64,000 nucleotides of DNA from Brachionus manjavacas (taxonomy: Eukaryota > Rotifera > Eurotatoria > Ploima > Brachionidae): the NCBI GenBank assembly GCA_019054805.1, contig JAHQIY010000006.1:186001-250000 (forward strand), written 5' to 3'. The notes beneath the pieces were generated by a model, which worked only from the letters and a program-made list of their open reading frames with translations, searched no databases and was not told the origin of the DNA. A program made the translations under genes and the position numbers. This document shows, one piece after another, positions 11,874-22,660 of this stretch. The number at the start of each line of letters is the position of its first letter. Within the stretch, counting starts at the first letter, position 1.

Positions 11874-12701
11874 TTACAATTCTACGTCTTGCCACTCATT
11901 CCAGTATTCATTTTTGATTGTTTTGAAATGACGCACCAGAGCAGGACAGTATCTGACCAAAAATTGTTTCAAAGGTCCATTATCGTAATAAATCAATTGA
12001 GCAATAAAGCAAAACATCACTACATCCTCATTGCTAATATCATCTCCAAATAAATACTTTTTGCCATTCAAAAAATCTTCCAATGCTTGTAAATCTTGTT
12101 TGCCAATATGGTAAACTTCTTCTGCGCTATGTCGCCCATAACCTTGAACACTAATTGCTTTTCTGAGCCTTGGTTTGAGCAATTTAAAAATTATATATGG
12201 CATGCCTATATCGGATGCTTTGCCAAACATAAATCTATGGTAATACATGCTCCATTTGAAGCTTTCTTCTAGCAATTTAAAAAATCCTCTGGCTATTGCC
12301 TGGTCAGTCTTGCTCAATGAAATTGTGAATGGCTTGTCGAATTTTTTGGATAAATGTTCGATTATGAACTGTGAATCATGATGTTCGCTTTCATTTAGAG
12401 TGATATAGGGCAATTGTCCTTGTTTGGAACGATCAAAATAAGAATATTCATTTTGGTACTTTAGACCAGAAACGCGGAGCCAAGTTTCTAATTTTAAGCA
12501 TGGCACTGAAAGCGATGGCTTTGTTTTGCTTGATGGAAATTGGTGAAGAATTACCACATCTTTTGGATATGACTTTCGCTTTTGATTTCGTTTGTATTTG
12601 AAATAAAAGCGTAGAGCTAATCGTAAACTAAAGTAGCCACCGACAGCAAGAGCGATTTTTTGTAATGTTTGAATAGAGGGTGCTTCTATTGTCAATTGCA
12701 T
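11874..12701 (-). CDS. Failed axon connections (FAXC) homologue
   Basis: An intact single-exon frame of 275 residues. Residues about 16-34 are hydrophobic with basic flanks, so the protein is probably membrane-associated. Residues about 50-115 form a thioredoxin/GST-N-like domain with the order VVILHQFP, PCLKLETWLR, GQLPYITLN, DSQFIIEHL. Residues about 150-265 form a helical GST-C-like domain with DLQALEDFLNGKKYLFGD and EDVVMFCFIAQ. This layout is that of the FAXC/metaxin-related family, which includes Drosophila fax (axonal development). The enzymatic role is unknown and a catalytic Ser/Cys is not evident. The first ATG is used; TTTCATTTAG immediately precedes AAATG, so a splice acceptor (5' UTR intron or trans-splice site) may sit just upstream. 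The absence of introns is notable, but the frame shows no lesion. Confidence 0.88.
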   Translation of the reverse strand: MQLTIEAPSIQTLQKIALAVGGYFSLRLALRFYFKYKRNQKRKSYPKDVVILHQFPSSKTKPSLSVPCLKLETWLRVSGLKYQNEYSYFDRSKQGQLPYITLNESEHHDSQFIIEHLSKKFDKPFTISLSKTDQAIARGFFKLLEESFKWSMYYHRFMFGKASDIGMPYIIFKLLKPRLRKAISVQGYGRHSAEEVYHIGKQDLQALEDFLNGKKYLFGDDISNEDVVMFCFIAQLIYYDNGPLKQFLVRYCPALVRHFKTIKNEYWNEWQDVEL

Positions 12702-13359
12702 TTTCTAAATGAAAATTTAAAAAATATTCAAGTAAATGTTAAATAATTTTACAGCGTCTTTTAAGGGTAAATTAAAAAAGATGAATATTTTGCTATGAAA
12801 AAAATATCCATGGACTCAATAAATTATTTTTCAAACAATTTTTTAAAAAATAGTGGTACAAGCATTTTCTAAGTCTCATTTTATTACATAAATTAACTTA
12901 TTGTCACAAAAATTCTGAATAAATTTTAAAAAATTGAGCTGAAAAAATTTGATATTCTATTTTTTCGACAAGATATTTTCGTACAATATTAATTCGACAC
13001 AATAAATTAGACAGGTGTGAACTAATTTTGGACAGGTATTTTTTCGGCAAGAATAATTTAGACAGGTAAAAAATTAATTCGACATATATAAATTCGACAT
13101 TTATTGATAATTAGACAAAAAAAATTAAAGAAGTTTTTAACACTTAAAAAAAATTATTTTTACTTAAATTCAATTAAAAAAGAAAGATATTTCAAAAAAC
13201 TAGTAACATCTTCTGTTTTATATCGATTGATTTATCTTCTCTACTACAATTACATAACATTCCAGTAAATTTAAAAACCGAAAAAAAAATGAAAAATATT
13301 CGAAAAAAGCCAGCGTAAAAAAACGCCGAAGATGGACATATTTTCTGTTAATTTTTCGT

Positions 13360-13503
13360 AAATTTCAAACGAAATTTATTTGTAAATTAAAATCGAATAA
13401 TTTTTGTAAAATTTCTTACGAAATTTTTACAACGATTAAAATCGAATAATTTGTGAAAAATTCAAACGAAATTTTTACGAAAATTTAAATCGATTAAAAT
13501 CGA
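13360..13503. repeat. Degenerate minisatellite, about 60 bp unit
   Basis: About three imperfect copies of a unit containing CAAACGAAATTT and TTAAAATCGAATAATTT follow one another. It lies within the putative TTCGACA element. Confidence 0.5.
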
Positions 13504-14019
13504 AAAATAAATAATCAGTTCTGTTTATATTTGAATTAATATCCCATATTTTTAGCAATGCCTTCCTTAGAATACTATTTTATTTTATATATAAAATAAA
13601 AAATTAAATTTCTGGTATTCAAATTTATTTGTAAATAAAATATAAATTTTTTTAAAAAGATTTTTTAGTCTATATATACGAATAAAAGAGGATAGATAGT
13701 AAAACCATTAATATTTAGATTATACAAAAATTATTACCAAATTGAAATTAAATTATTTTATCCTGATAAATGGAAAAAAATACAAAAAAAGGGTATTAAA
13801 TATAAAAATCATTTTACAAATTGTTTTGAATTGTTTTGACTTGCTCTCTGTGCATTAGCTTCTTAAGGTTGTCTTAAATATTGAATCTGTGAGAGCAACA
13901 TTTCTGAGTCGCAAAAAATCTTAAAAATATTATTAATCACGATTTTAAAATTCTTAAATTATTACGTCTTGCTGCACCTAGTTCAGAATACAATATTTAG
14001 AATCAATATTTTTGATTAT

Positions 14020-14265
14020 TTATTGATCATTATTTGAACCCCAAATTTCAGGTTCAATTATAAGTTCTTTAGCCATTGTACGAAAAATTCTAGATGGGTT
14101 TAATTTTTCGTCTATCATTATGTTAACCCTGTTAAGTAGATTAATCGACACATATTTATTCGGATAGCAACTATTGATCAAAATTTCATTTGAAGTCTTA
14201 CCAAATTTTCTTACCTCATATCCATCAGTCTCAAAGCCAACAAATTTTAGAACTTGGATAGACAA
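14020..14265 (-). CDS. Unrecognised short coding frame or exon
   Basis: An 81-codon open frame with mixed, non-simple composition that reads like real protein: GFETDGYEVRKFGKTSNEIL, then KYVSINLLNRVNIM and ending in EIWGSNNDQ before the stop. It has no ATG start. An upstream TTGGTTTAG could be a splice acceptor, which would make this a 3' exon. The stretch ending LNPSRIFRTMAKELI vaguely recalls the helical end of BEN domains, but this is weak. It lies inside the putative element with TTCGACA arrays, in the same strand and order as 14832-14975, so both may be parts of one transposon gene. Confidence 0.3.
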   Translation of the reverse strand: MSIQVLKFVGFETDGYEVRKFGKTSNEILINSCYPNKYVSINLLNRVNIMIDEKLNPSRIFRTMAKELIIEPEIWGSNNDQ

Positions 14266-14831
14266 CTAAACCAAATTGCTCAAAAATGTTGAGTCTAATT
14301 TTTAGAATGAAAATTAAAAAATTTTTGTTTAATAAAACTTAAAATAAATTTTTTTTTTAATTGGTATTAAAATCTAATAATTTTAATAAAAATTAACAAT
14401 ATTTAATACAAGATTTGTTTAAGATTTGTTTAATCCCCAAAAGCGTCCAAGTCATTTAATTAAAAGTCATAGACCGCATTTTTGAATTAAAAAAAAAAAC
14501 CCTGAAAACATGAATTTTTTGCCGTTTCAGGAAGTAAATGTTGATGCCTAGTTAAAGTTTAAGTCAATTAAATTAAAGTCAAAATTCGGACTTAAAAAAA
14601 TAAAGAAAATTCAGAATGTTTAAAAGTAACAATGCTCCAGTCAAGTTCAAGTCTGGACTTTTTTTTCTTAAATTTTCATCCAAAAAGTTAACTCCGGGCT
14701 TTAAAATTTTGAATATTTAAGAAGAATTGTGAACTGACTTTTTTCCACAATTGCAAAAAAATTCTAAAATATGGCAAATTTATTAACCAAGATAAGCCTA
14801 GAGTAACTTGGACTTTAATAAAAAAAAATAG

Positions 14832-14975
14832 TTAGCCCTTATTAGCTAGACCAGAGGACAACAGTAGCTTTTTATCATCAACTACTAGCCAACCATGTGA
14901 ATCGTTCTTTTTATTCCGTGATGATCTGATAATATTTAAATTTAAATTTTCGAATAAAGCACTTAAATCATCCAT
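14832..14975 (-). CDS. Short unrecognised ORF, 47 residues
   Basis: It opens with ATG and reads MDDLSALFENLNLNIIRSS..., then KNDSHGWLVVDDKKLLLSSG... to a TAA. The composition is more protein-like than the surrounding A/T noise. It could be a first exon or a truncated gene of the surrounding element. No family recognised, and a chance frame cannot be excluded. Confidence 0.25.
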   Translation of the reverse strand: MDDLSALFENLNLNIIRSSRNKKNDSHGWLVVDDKKLLLSSGLANKG

Positions 14976-15114
14976 TATAATAATTAAGAGAAAAAAAGGA
15001 ATTTGTCGAATTTAAATTGTCTAATTAATTTAGACGAATAGTATGCTATGTCGAATTTAATATGCCCAATTTATCAAGTCTAAATTATGTTTAGCGAAAT
15101 TAACTTGTCGAAAA

Positions 15115-15579
15115 TAAGCAGATTAAAATAATTTCAAACTTCTTTTTTTGCTTTTTTATTATTTTCGTGTTATTTTTCAGAAGCTACAAAAAATTATTTT
15201 TCAATGTTTAAATTTTCTAAATTAAAATTTGAAGTTAAAAGTTTGTATAATTTTCGGTTTAAAAATTTGTACAGAATATTGTTGTAATCTTATAAAACTT
15301 AAAATCTCTTTTAACATAATCAATTGAAATTTTAAGAAAAAAATTAAAGAAAATTTTATCTTTAATTAAAGAAAGGTCTCATTATTCAACAAAATTAAAA
15401 ATCTGTCACTCTAAAAAATACATTTAATCAAAATGTAAAGTTCTATTAACTTTGACGATAGCTGTTCTCCACTTATTTTACAATTTTTAGAACACGAATT
15501 CACAGATATTTACATTATTAATTAAAATTAAAATATAATGAAGAATTTTTATTTTATTTTAGGATTTTTTATTTCTATA
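15115..15579. other. AT-rich gene-free stretch
   Basis: No feature supported. Confidence 0.4.
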
Positions 15580-15620
15580 CAGAGGTGTTCCGGATTTAGT
15601 AATTTACGTAAAAAATACTT
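15580..15620 (+). repeat. Isolated left end of the foldback family
   Basis: CAGAGGTGTTCCGGATTTAG follows a TA at 15578-15579 and continues TAATTTACGTAAAA. It matches the terminal repeat of the 1376-2454 element. No facing partner is seen before the next left end at 15758. Confidence 0.6.
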
Positions 15621-15865
15621 AAATTATCGTATTGTACGTAATATATTGTTCAAATCAAGATAATTTTCTTCTTCATATTGACTTTGGTTTGGATCAGTTG
15701 TCGTATTGAATGAGCTCTTATTGTAATAATATTTCATTTAGTGCTTCATACAAATTACAGTGGTGTTCCGGATTTAGTTATTTACGAAAATCTACGTAAA
15801 ATTAGTAAATTTACCGAATTTACGTAAAATATTGTAAATTTACGTAAATTTACATAGTAGCATAG

Positions 15866-15900
15866 AGAAATATTGGCTCAAGTATTGAGCCAATATTTCT
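15866..15900. repeat. Perfect 16 bp hairpin
   Basis: AGAAATATTGGCTCAA and its exact reverse complement are separated by only GTA. It lies about 110 bp inside the transposon end at 15758. Confidence 0.8.
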
Positions 15901-16206
15901 GTATACAGTATCGAATCTAGATTCGACGTGAATACTTATTGATATAAAATTTTTAAAATTCTAGTGATGTTTTTGAAAAAAAATTACTGTTAAATTTGTT
16001 GGTCCCATAAATGATATACCTTCCCAAACATTTAGTTATGATTTTGTTTTTGAAGTACAAAGAAACGCCTCTGGATATGCAGATGGGTACCTAAGGTGAT
16101 ACATAGGAGGTTCATATAACCGAATGGCTGTTTTATCATCGAAAATATATTCTTTAAAATCATAATTATAATGTTAAATAACCAGATTAGCCTTTGGAGC
16201 TTATGA

Positions 16207-16252
16207 GATTCAGATAGGTATGGGGACTGCCGGAGACTTCGGTATCTGAATC
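16207..16252. repeat. 10 bp stem with 26 bp GC-richer loop
   Basis: GATTCAGATA at 16207-16216 pairs exactly with TATCTGAATC at 16243-16252. The loop contains a second small stem (CCG...CGG). The block is much richer in G/C than its surroundings. Confidence 0.5.
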
Positions 16253-16893
16253 CTTAACTTTAAAAACAATAAGATTTACATTTGACTAACTAAATTAAAG
16301 ACAAACCTAGTTTAAACCTATATTTTCTTATAATCGAGCTTCTAATTTTAATTTTGAATTTAAAAAAAAAAAGTTTTAACAATTTTTAACAGAAGAACTA
16401 AAGCAGCCAATATTTATAATTGTTTGATCCTTTTAAATGTTTTAATTTTAAATGATCTAGAATTTATTCGAAAATAAATTTACTTGAATATATATTGTAA
16501 GCTTACAACTTAAAGCTAGCTTGTTTGCTCTTTTTTTTAATGGTATCACGTTTTTCTTTCAAAACCTTTTTTTGTACAAGTTCGAAATATTAGCTTGTAT
16601 TAAATTTTCTTTCAGAAGAATAATTACTTCTATTGAAGGGAGAGATTGTTTGTTATGTGAAAGCTTTAAAATCTTTCGAATACGCTTTGGACATTTTTTT
16701 CTTTTACTTAGCAATATAATTTGCTTTTTGAATTCTCCTTTTTTTTTTCCTTTTTCTTTCGACGAGATATCTTAAAATCCATTTTTTTCTTAAAAGAGAA
16801 AAATTAATCTAAGCTCAATAAAAAACACTATAAATTAGATATCAAATTAATTTAAAATATTAAATTTATTTAAAAAAACACGATATTTATATA

Positions 16894-17580
16894 ATGGCTC
16901 CTAAGCTCAAAAATAAGAAAATAGAAAAACAAATTGAATCAAAAAAGAAATATTGAGAGTGACCATGAAAGTTCAGATTATGAAGAAAAAGTAATTAAAA
17001 AAGCAAAAGCCGATGATGACTTTGAAATGATAGCAAAAACCTATAAAATTCAAAATGAAAAACATCCATTGTTTATTTAAATCAGGTACCCGGAAGTGTA
17101 GAAATAAAAAAAATAATTGAGCCATTTGATCTATAAATGAAAATCTATTTAAGTTAAATGCCAGCTTACTGAAAATTCATGATGAGTAAAGAGACTTAAA
17201 AAACTTAAAAGAAATTATAAACAATCTTTCAGAAAGAAATCAACATTCGTCGGAGAATAATGTAATAATAAGTAATACATCTATGGAAAGTGGATCAAAT
17301 ATTGGAAAAGGTTACTTCGCAATAAAAAAATAATGTTAAATTAATTAATTCTTATAGTCTCAAACAAAGAATTCGCTTATTTTTTAAGAAGTGAGCTAGA
17401 AAGAAGATTTAAAGACGATCGAAATAAAACAATTGGATTTTTTTTTTAAATATAAAAACAGAATAATTATTTTTTCAAAAGATGATCAAGTTAAATTCGT
17501 TCCCCAATATCTTTCCTTGAGAGTAGCTTGGGAAAGGGCATCTAATTCAATCAAAATGGATATATCAAAAAAATAAAATG
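16894..17580 (+). pseudogene. Degraded coding stretch, possibly transposon-encoded
   Basis: An ATG at 16894 opens MAPKLKNKKIEKQIESKKKY and then a stop. One frame over, the reading continues IESDHESSDYEEKVIKKAKA. Further on, pieces such as FVPQYLSLRVAWERASNSI appear near 17500-17570. The lysine/acidic N-terminus followed by broken frames looks like a dead gene. It lies between the 15758 and 17955 ends and may be that element's former cargo. Family not recognised. Confidence 0.3.
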
Positions 17581-17959
17581 TTAATCTATTCAATTGGATT
17601 TGATTTATGACAATTTAATCAAGTTATTTTTTGGAAATAAATATTCCTTTATTAACTTAAATTTTTTACCATTTCTTACAATTATTTACTATTTTTTACT
17701 ATTAAAATTATTCCATTTTACCAAAATTTACGTAAATTATGGTAAATTTTTTGTTATTCTTAATTTTGAAGACAAATGTTGAAGGATAAAAAAAATTCAA
17801 TTTTCTTTAAATAGTGTCACATTATTTCAATTTTTTGGACAATCTTTTTTACATAAATTTACGTAAATGTTCGAAATTTACCAAATTTTTATGTAAAATG
17901 TTCGAAATTTACCAATTTTTACGTAAAATCTGGTAAATTTACTAATTTTACGGCTCGGA

Positions 17960-18906
17960 TGAAAAAAATACCTATGACTAATATACCTATGACTCGGATG
18001 AAAAAAAAGATATTTTAGGTATCGAAACGTCGTCGAATGATATGATCAAAAGGACTTTATCAATAAATTCGGAAATTGAAAATAATCCAATCTCTTTTAA
18101 AAATAATATCTTTTTATCTGGTTTTACCTAATTAATAAATTTTTCTAAATAAAGTTTTAAAATTTGAAATTTAATGTTTTTAATTTTATTTTACCATTCA
18201 TTATTACTTTGATTTCTTAGAAACATGCGATAATATATAGTTAGGTTTGATTTTTAATTCAATTAATTCTCCATACTTAATAAGACGAAATACAAATTTT
18301 CTAAACCTTACATTTTTGTAATCGGTACTAGGAGAAAAACCTTAGAAATCCTGAACCGTCCTTTGATACTTCCTGGTTCCGCAATTTCAAATATTTTATT
18401 GAAACATTCTTTCTTAATCATGCTTCTGCTAGCTCATATGTCGCGAACATTTGATACATTCCCACCAAAAATGTAAGCAAAAATTTAAATTAGGTTTCTG
18501 GAATTTAGGTTTTAAGGAGATAAATTTGTGAATGTTGATTTCTTTCTGTTCTCTTTAAAAAAGAAGATTGTAGAACTGGAGTATTTATTCATGGAACAAT
18601 ACTGGGTTAAAGAAAAGCTTTATGCACACATCTAAATTATTTATTAAATTCACATATTTCTTTTAAATCATTTAATGTAAATTATTATTAATTGTAAATT
18701 ATCGCGTTTGGGCTTTTTTAATTCGAGAAGATGCTCTGAATTAGTTTTGCAAAACAGCTTGCGAATTTGGAAACCAAGCTTATGGAAGTTTCGACATTAT
18801 TTTCATCATGTCCTCCGATGCATTCTCTTGTTTTGGATCCCAATTAAAATCTAAACAGTTCTATTCTTTCCAAATGGTTTCGTTCTTGTTTTCGAGCTAA
18901 GTCTCT
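17960..18906. other. No supported gene
   Basis: Mixed A/T sequence. The last 200 bp (about 18700-18906) are of higher complexity and adjoin the LINE that follows; they may be its 3' UTR, but I find no diagnostic motif. Confidence 0.35.
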
Positions 18907-20157
18907 TTAAACTTCTTCATTTCGCCTTCCTGAATTGTCAGATTTAACTAATTTACTTGGTCTACATGGTAGTCTCCGACCATTATTTTCAATCTCCTCA
19001 CCATTTGTTTCTATATCTCTTTTTTCCGCAGTTTTTTTAGTGGCAGCGCCATTATTTTTTTTCTTCATTCCTGCCCTTTCCAAATCGCTTTCGAAGCAGT
19101 TGGTCCACTCCAACCTCGGCCTGCCACGCCCCTGTTTTCCGCCTATTAGGTTACCAAAAAGCACTTTTTTTGCCCAACGGTTGTCTCCATACCTTCTTAC
19201 GTGTCCAGCCCAACGTAACCTGTACCTCCGCACTATGTTTTCTAGCGGTGCCGTCTGTGCACTCAGGTAAAGCTTTGCGTTTGTCAAGCCCACTCTCCTG
19301 GGGCCTGCTAGTTGCTGCAATCTCCTGAGGTGGAAACGGTTGAGTTTGGCATAATCATCATCGTTGCAAGTCCATGTCTTAGCTCCATAGAGGATTGTAG
19401 ACAGCACGGTCGCCTCATACAGCCTGGCTTTTGTTCTGGTACTAAGCGCCGTCTGGTCCCACACAGTCTTCCTTAGTTGATGGAATTTGAAGGCTCCGAA
19501 ACTTATCCTCCTTCGCGTTTCCTCGGTGCTGGTGCTTTTGCTTGACACCATGCTTCCCAGGTATACAAACTTGTCGACTTTTTCCAACGGGTTTCCCCCA
19601 ATCTCGAGTCTTGCATCCTCATCATCACAGTTAGCCGTCATCCACTTGGTCTTCTTAGCATTTATCGTCAGTCCCCACTGCCGAGTCTTAGCCTCAAGCT
19701 TCCTAACACATTCTGTGAGTATCTCCATACTCTCACAAATAAGCACTAGATCATCGGCATACAAAAGCGCGTTAACACGAAGTGTACCGCTGACCTGGGT
19801 GCCCCGCGTTTTTCTTCCATCCGGCATCACGAAATCTACTTGCAAACCACTTCCGTCCATACCCTTCAATGTCTCCCCGATCACATGGTCAATGTAGACG
19901 TTGAAGAGTGCCGGTGATAGCAAGCACCCCTGTCGAAGCCCGGTTAAGACTCCAAACCAACTTGTGAGGTCACCGCAGACACGCACCGCAGCTTCTGTCC
20001 CTTCGTACAACGCACCGATTATGCTTCTCAGTTTGCGCGACACTCCATAATGCTCCAAGACACCGAGCAGGGCTTCTCTGTTGACGGTATCATAAGCCGC
20101 TTTTAAGTCCACGAAACATAAGTGCACCGGTGTTTTCTTTCTCCTGGCCATCTCCAT
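18907..20157 (-). mobile_element. 5'-truncated LINE with reverse transcriptase and intact C-terminus
   Basis: An open frame of 416 residues. Motif A is LCFVDLKAAYDTVNRE (Asp near residue 17), motif B GLRQGCLLSPALFN (near 73) and motif C LLYADDLVLI (near 133). A thumb with FVYLGSMVSS follows, then the C-terminal LRWAGHVRRYGDNRWAKKVL, GRGRPRLEWTNCFESDLERA. This is the LINE endonuclease/reverse-transcriptase protein; the endonuclease and the RT fingers before motif A are missing, and homology stops abruptly at 20157 in A/T sequence. The frame has no stops over 1.25 kb and is far richer in G and C than everything around it, which suggests a young copy or a lineage with different base composition. 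The last 40 or so residues (KKKNNGAATKKTAEKR onward) may be read-through. Confidence 0.85.
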
Positions 20158-20159
20158 TT

Positions 20160-20765
20160 TCCTTCTTAGAATAAAGATATTTCCTTTATTTCCTTTATTT
20201 TATTTTTTAACTCTTGGGTGAAGTGTTTTTGACTGCCTAAATATAAACTTTTATTTTATTAATATTTTTAAGAAAAAAGCCTACTAACAATTTGTTTTAA
20301 CTTGAGTTTCTTCATCTGAAGAAAGCTCAATCGGTTCTTTTTCAGTTTTCTTTTAGTTAAGGTGAAACCAAGGTCTCAACTGGATCTGTTTTTTATCTTT
20401 ATTTGGAAAAAAATTTTCGAAAGTTTCATTTAATTTTATTAGTTGAGTTGCCAAAACATTTTCGTTATTAGTCATAGTCTCTTTGTTGATTTTTTTGATG
20501 AAACTATTACCCTTTAAATTTTAAATAATAATTTAAATCTTATCAAAAAGGAAATTTTTTTTAATTTGTACTTTTTTTTTCTGAATTATATAGATCTGCT
20601 TAAAGATTTACATATCTCTCCACTGATTCATAAGTATTTTTAATTTTCTTCGAGAATAAAAATTAACGAAGGTACCATTTTTAAGCTAAAAAATTTAATA
20701 ATTATTATGCGTAGAAAAAAAAACATAACTTTAAAAATTACTTCATCTCTCTCAATTTTTTCTGT
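20160..20765. other. No supported gene
   Basis: A/T-rich. The stretch starts at the 5' truncation point of the LINE. Confidence 0.4.
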
Positions 20766-20769
20766 TATC

Positions 20770-22180
20770 ATTTATATAGACACTAGAATCCACTCGATGA
20801 AGATAATGAAATCGATGCTTAGGATCAGGTTTGGATAGGTCTTAGTCAAGGAAGACAGGGCGAAGACAAAAAAATATTGTCAACTATAGTCAATGGAAAA
20901 AGTTCAACAATTGGAGAAAGAAAATTTTAAATTAAGCAGAAAATGGTTGCTCATCCTCAAGCTTCGGATAGCAAATGAGAAAATTTCTTCGATAAAGGTA
21001 AAAAAGACAAATGCAAGGATGATATAGTGATTGTTGAAAAAATGCTTTCGGAAACAAAAGTTTAAGATGAAAGGGAGAATAATTAAGTAATGAGCGGTAT
21101 ATCAGTGCCATCTAACGAGAGCACTGAAGAGTATAAGCACATGGTTATTTAAGTATTAATGGAATTAGACGTAAAAAATGTGAATAAAAATGTAAAGAAG
21201 AATTTTCAACGTCGCAGAGCAACGGATAAAAATAAACCACCACCGTTAGTGGTATAAATTAAACGATAAAAAAACTCAAAAATTAATGATAGCTTCAGCA
21301 AAAAATCTTAAAAAAACAGTGAAAACTACAGCATCGTATTCATAAATCCGGATCTCACACGCCAAGAAATCGAGGTTGAAAGAGAATTGGGAAGAAGAGA
21401 AAGTGAGGCAAAAGGTTAACTTGAATTTGGTAACGGTTAAATGAGACATGAAAAAACACAAGATGGTGTTGGAGTATTAGATATGGGAGGCTTTGATATA
21501 GAAAGCGAATTATATCATCCCAGTTATAGCAAAAAGAAAAACTGAAAACAAAAGAGATCATCGCCTCATTTGATCTCGATGAATCAGTTGACAAAAACTG
21601 TCTGAATGCAGCAGAAAAAACAATCAAAAAAGCATTGAACAACTCAATCGGGTCAACTTCCCTTAAGAAATTGAGCGACTCAGCTGTACGGAACTCCACT
21701 CAATCAAGAACCACCGAAGCATCAGTCAACAGGATTTCGCTAATTCAGCCTCGTTCCGAAACGAAAGGAGTCGGGTATCTATAAAAACTCATTAATTATA
21801 AAAACTTTATCTATAATAACTGATTATTTTTCTAACTATATCTAAAAATAATCAATTTTTTAGGAAATGTACAATTGATCATACATTTCGATAGAGAAAA
21901 TGAAGAAAGTGGAAATGTTCCCGTCTATGTTCGATACAAATACACTTTAAGGAAAAAAAAAATTACCATCAATAGAAAGTATTTATCTCTAAATTTACTT
22001 AAAAAAATATGCTATAAAGCGATAAAGCCCGAAACAGATATATTTATGATAGTAATTATCTAGATAAACTTGTAAATTTCCTCTTAACAATAAACATCGA
22101 AGATCCCCTTTTTCTTATTGCAGATTAAAATAGAGATTTCTTAAAAAAAACCAAATCTTAAAAAGTTTCCTTTCAAGCCA
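20770..22180 (+). pseudogene. Decayed LINE ORF1-like / element coding debris
   Basis: Around 21180-21430 the plus strand reads FQRRRATDKNKPPPLVV and, a little further, VFINPDLTRQEIEVERELGR. KPRPLxV followed by a VFINPDLTxxER... stretch is a recurrent signature of the conserved RNA-binding-like region in LINE-encoded proteins. Frames break repeatedly. Downstream, 21600-21775 reads CLNAAEKTIKKALNNSIG... with Ser/Thr-rich sequence. After a possible intron (GTATCT at 21774 to TTTTTTAG at about 21863) comes NVQLIIHFDRENEESGNVPV. Whether these pieces form one gene is unclear; most of it is clearly inactive. Confidence 0.35.
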
Positions 22181-22660
22181 TGGAAAAAAGATTTCGTTTT
22201 AGGTCCAATTAGAGTCATAACCATATTTTTCAGAAAGAAAATCAATTCATAACTAGTTATTCTCAAATAGATCGTGTCCTGCATTACCAAAATCTTAAAA
22301 GATCGACTTCGTCCACTGATAATTCTATAAGAATGTTAGATCGTGGAAAATCACTCATAATCGCTCTAATTATTTATCGGATGTAGAAGCAAAAAAACGA
22401 ATAAAAATATGAATCCTTTATTTCAAAGCATTATACAAAGCAAATTTAAAGGAGAAAATGCACCACTTTTTGAAAATTCAAACTTATTTCGATATAATTT
22501 CAACATTAACTTTAATTTTTAATCTAAGCACTAGCTTTTCGTATGATTTATTAACTTTTTCTGGAGATATTTCATGCGAATCCGCTTTTAGATCAAAAAA
22601 AAACTTCTTTTTGATTAAATATTAATTTAAAAAGCTACGTGTCTATTACATGCGCACTTA

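Larger units (their letters stand above)
12961..15114. mobile_element. Putative DNA element bounded by TTCGACA/TTAGACA arrays
   Basis: At about 12961-13130 the left side carries several copies of TTCGACA and TTAGACA spaced by A/T sequence. At about 14997-15114 the complements (TGTCGAA, TGTCTAA-like) are arrayed in the opposite direction. The outermost motif TTTTTCGACAAG (12961) is mirrored by CTTGTCGAAAA near 15104-15114. The two arrays look like inverted termini of a 2.15 kb element. Inside are two short minus-strand frames (14020-14265 and 14832-14975) and a minisatellite. No recognised transposase motif or clear target duplication was found, so the boundaries are approximate. Confidence 0.45.
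15758..17955. mobile_element. Possible longer member of the foldback/Tc1 family, right tip missing
   Basis: The left end CAGTGGTGTTCCGGATTTAG (15758) is preceded by TA. The right side at about 17655-17955 is homologous over roughly 300 bp to the right arm of the 1376-2454 element, including ACCAAAATTTACGTAAATTA and TTTCAATTTTTTGGACA. It stops near ACTAATTTTACGG, before the expected terminal bases. If the two ends belong together, this copy encloses the degraded coding stretch at 16894-17580. The link between the ends is an inference. Confidence 0.45.

Noticed and set aside
16521..17782. Phe/Ile-rich plus-strand frames at 16521-16775 and 17594-17782
   Set aside because: Composition of poly-T/A noise; 17594-17782 lies in the transposon arm.
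18935..19897. Plus-strand frames over the LINE at 18.9-20.2 kb
   Set aside because: Shadows of the reverse-transcriptase frame.
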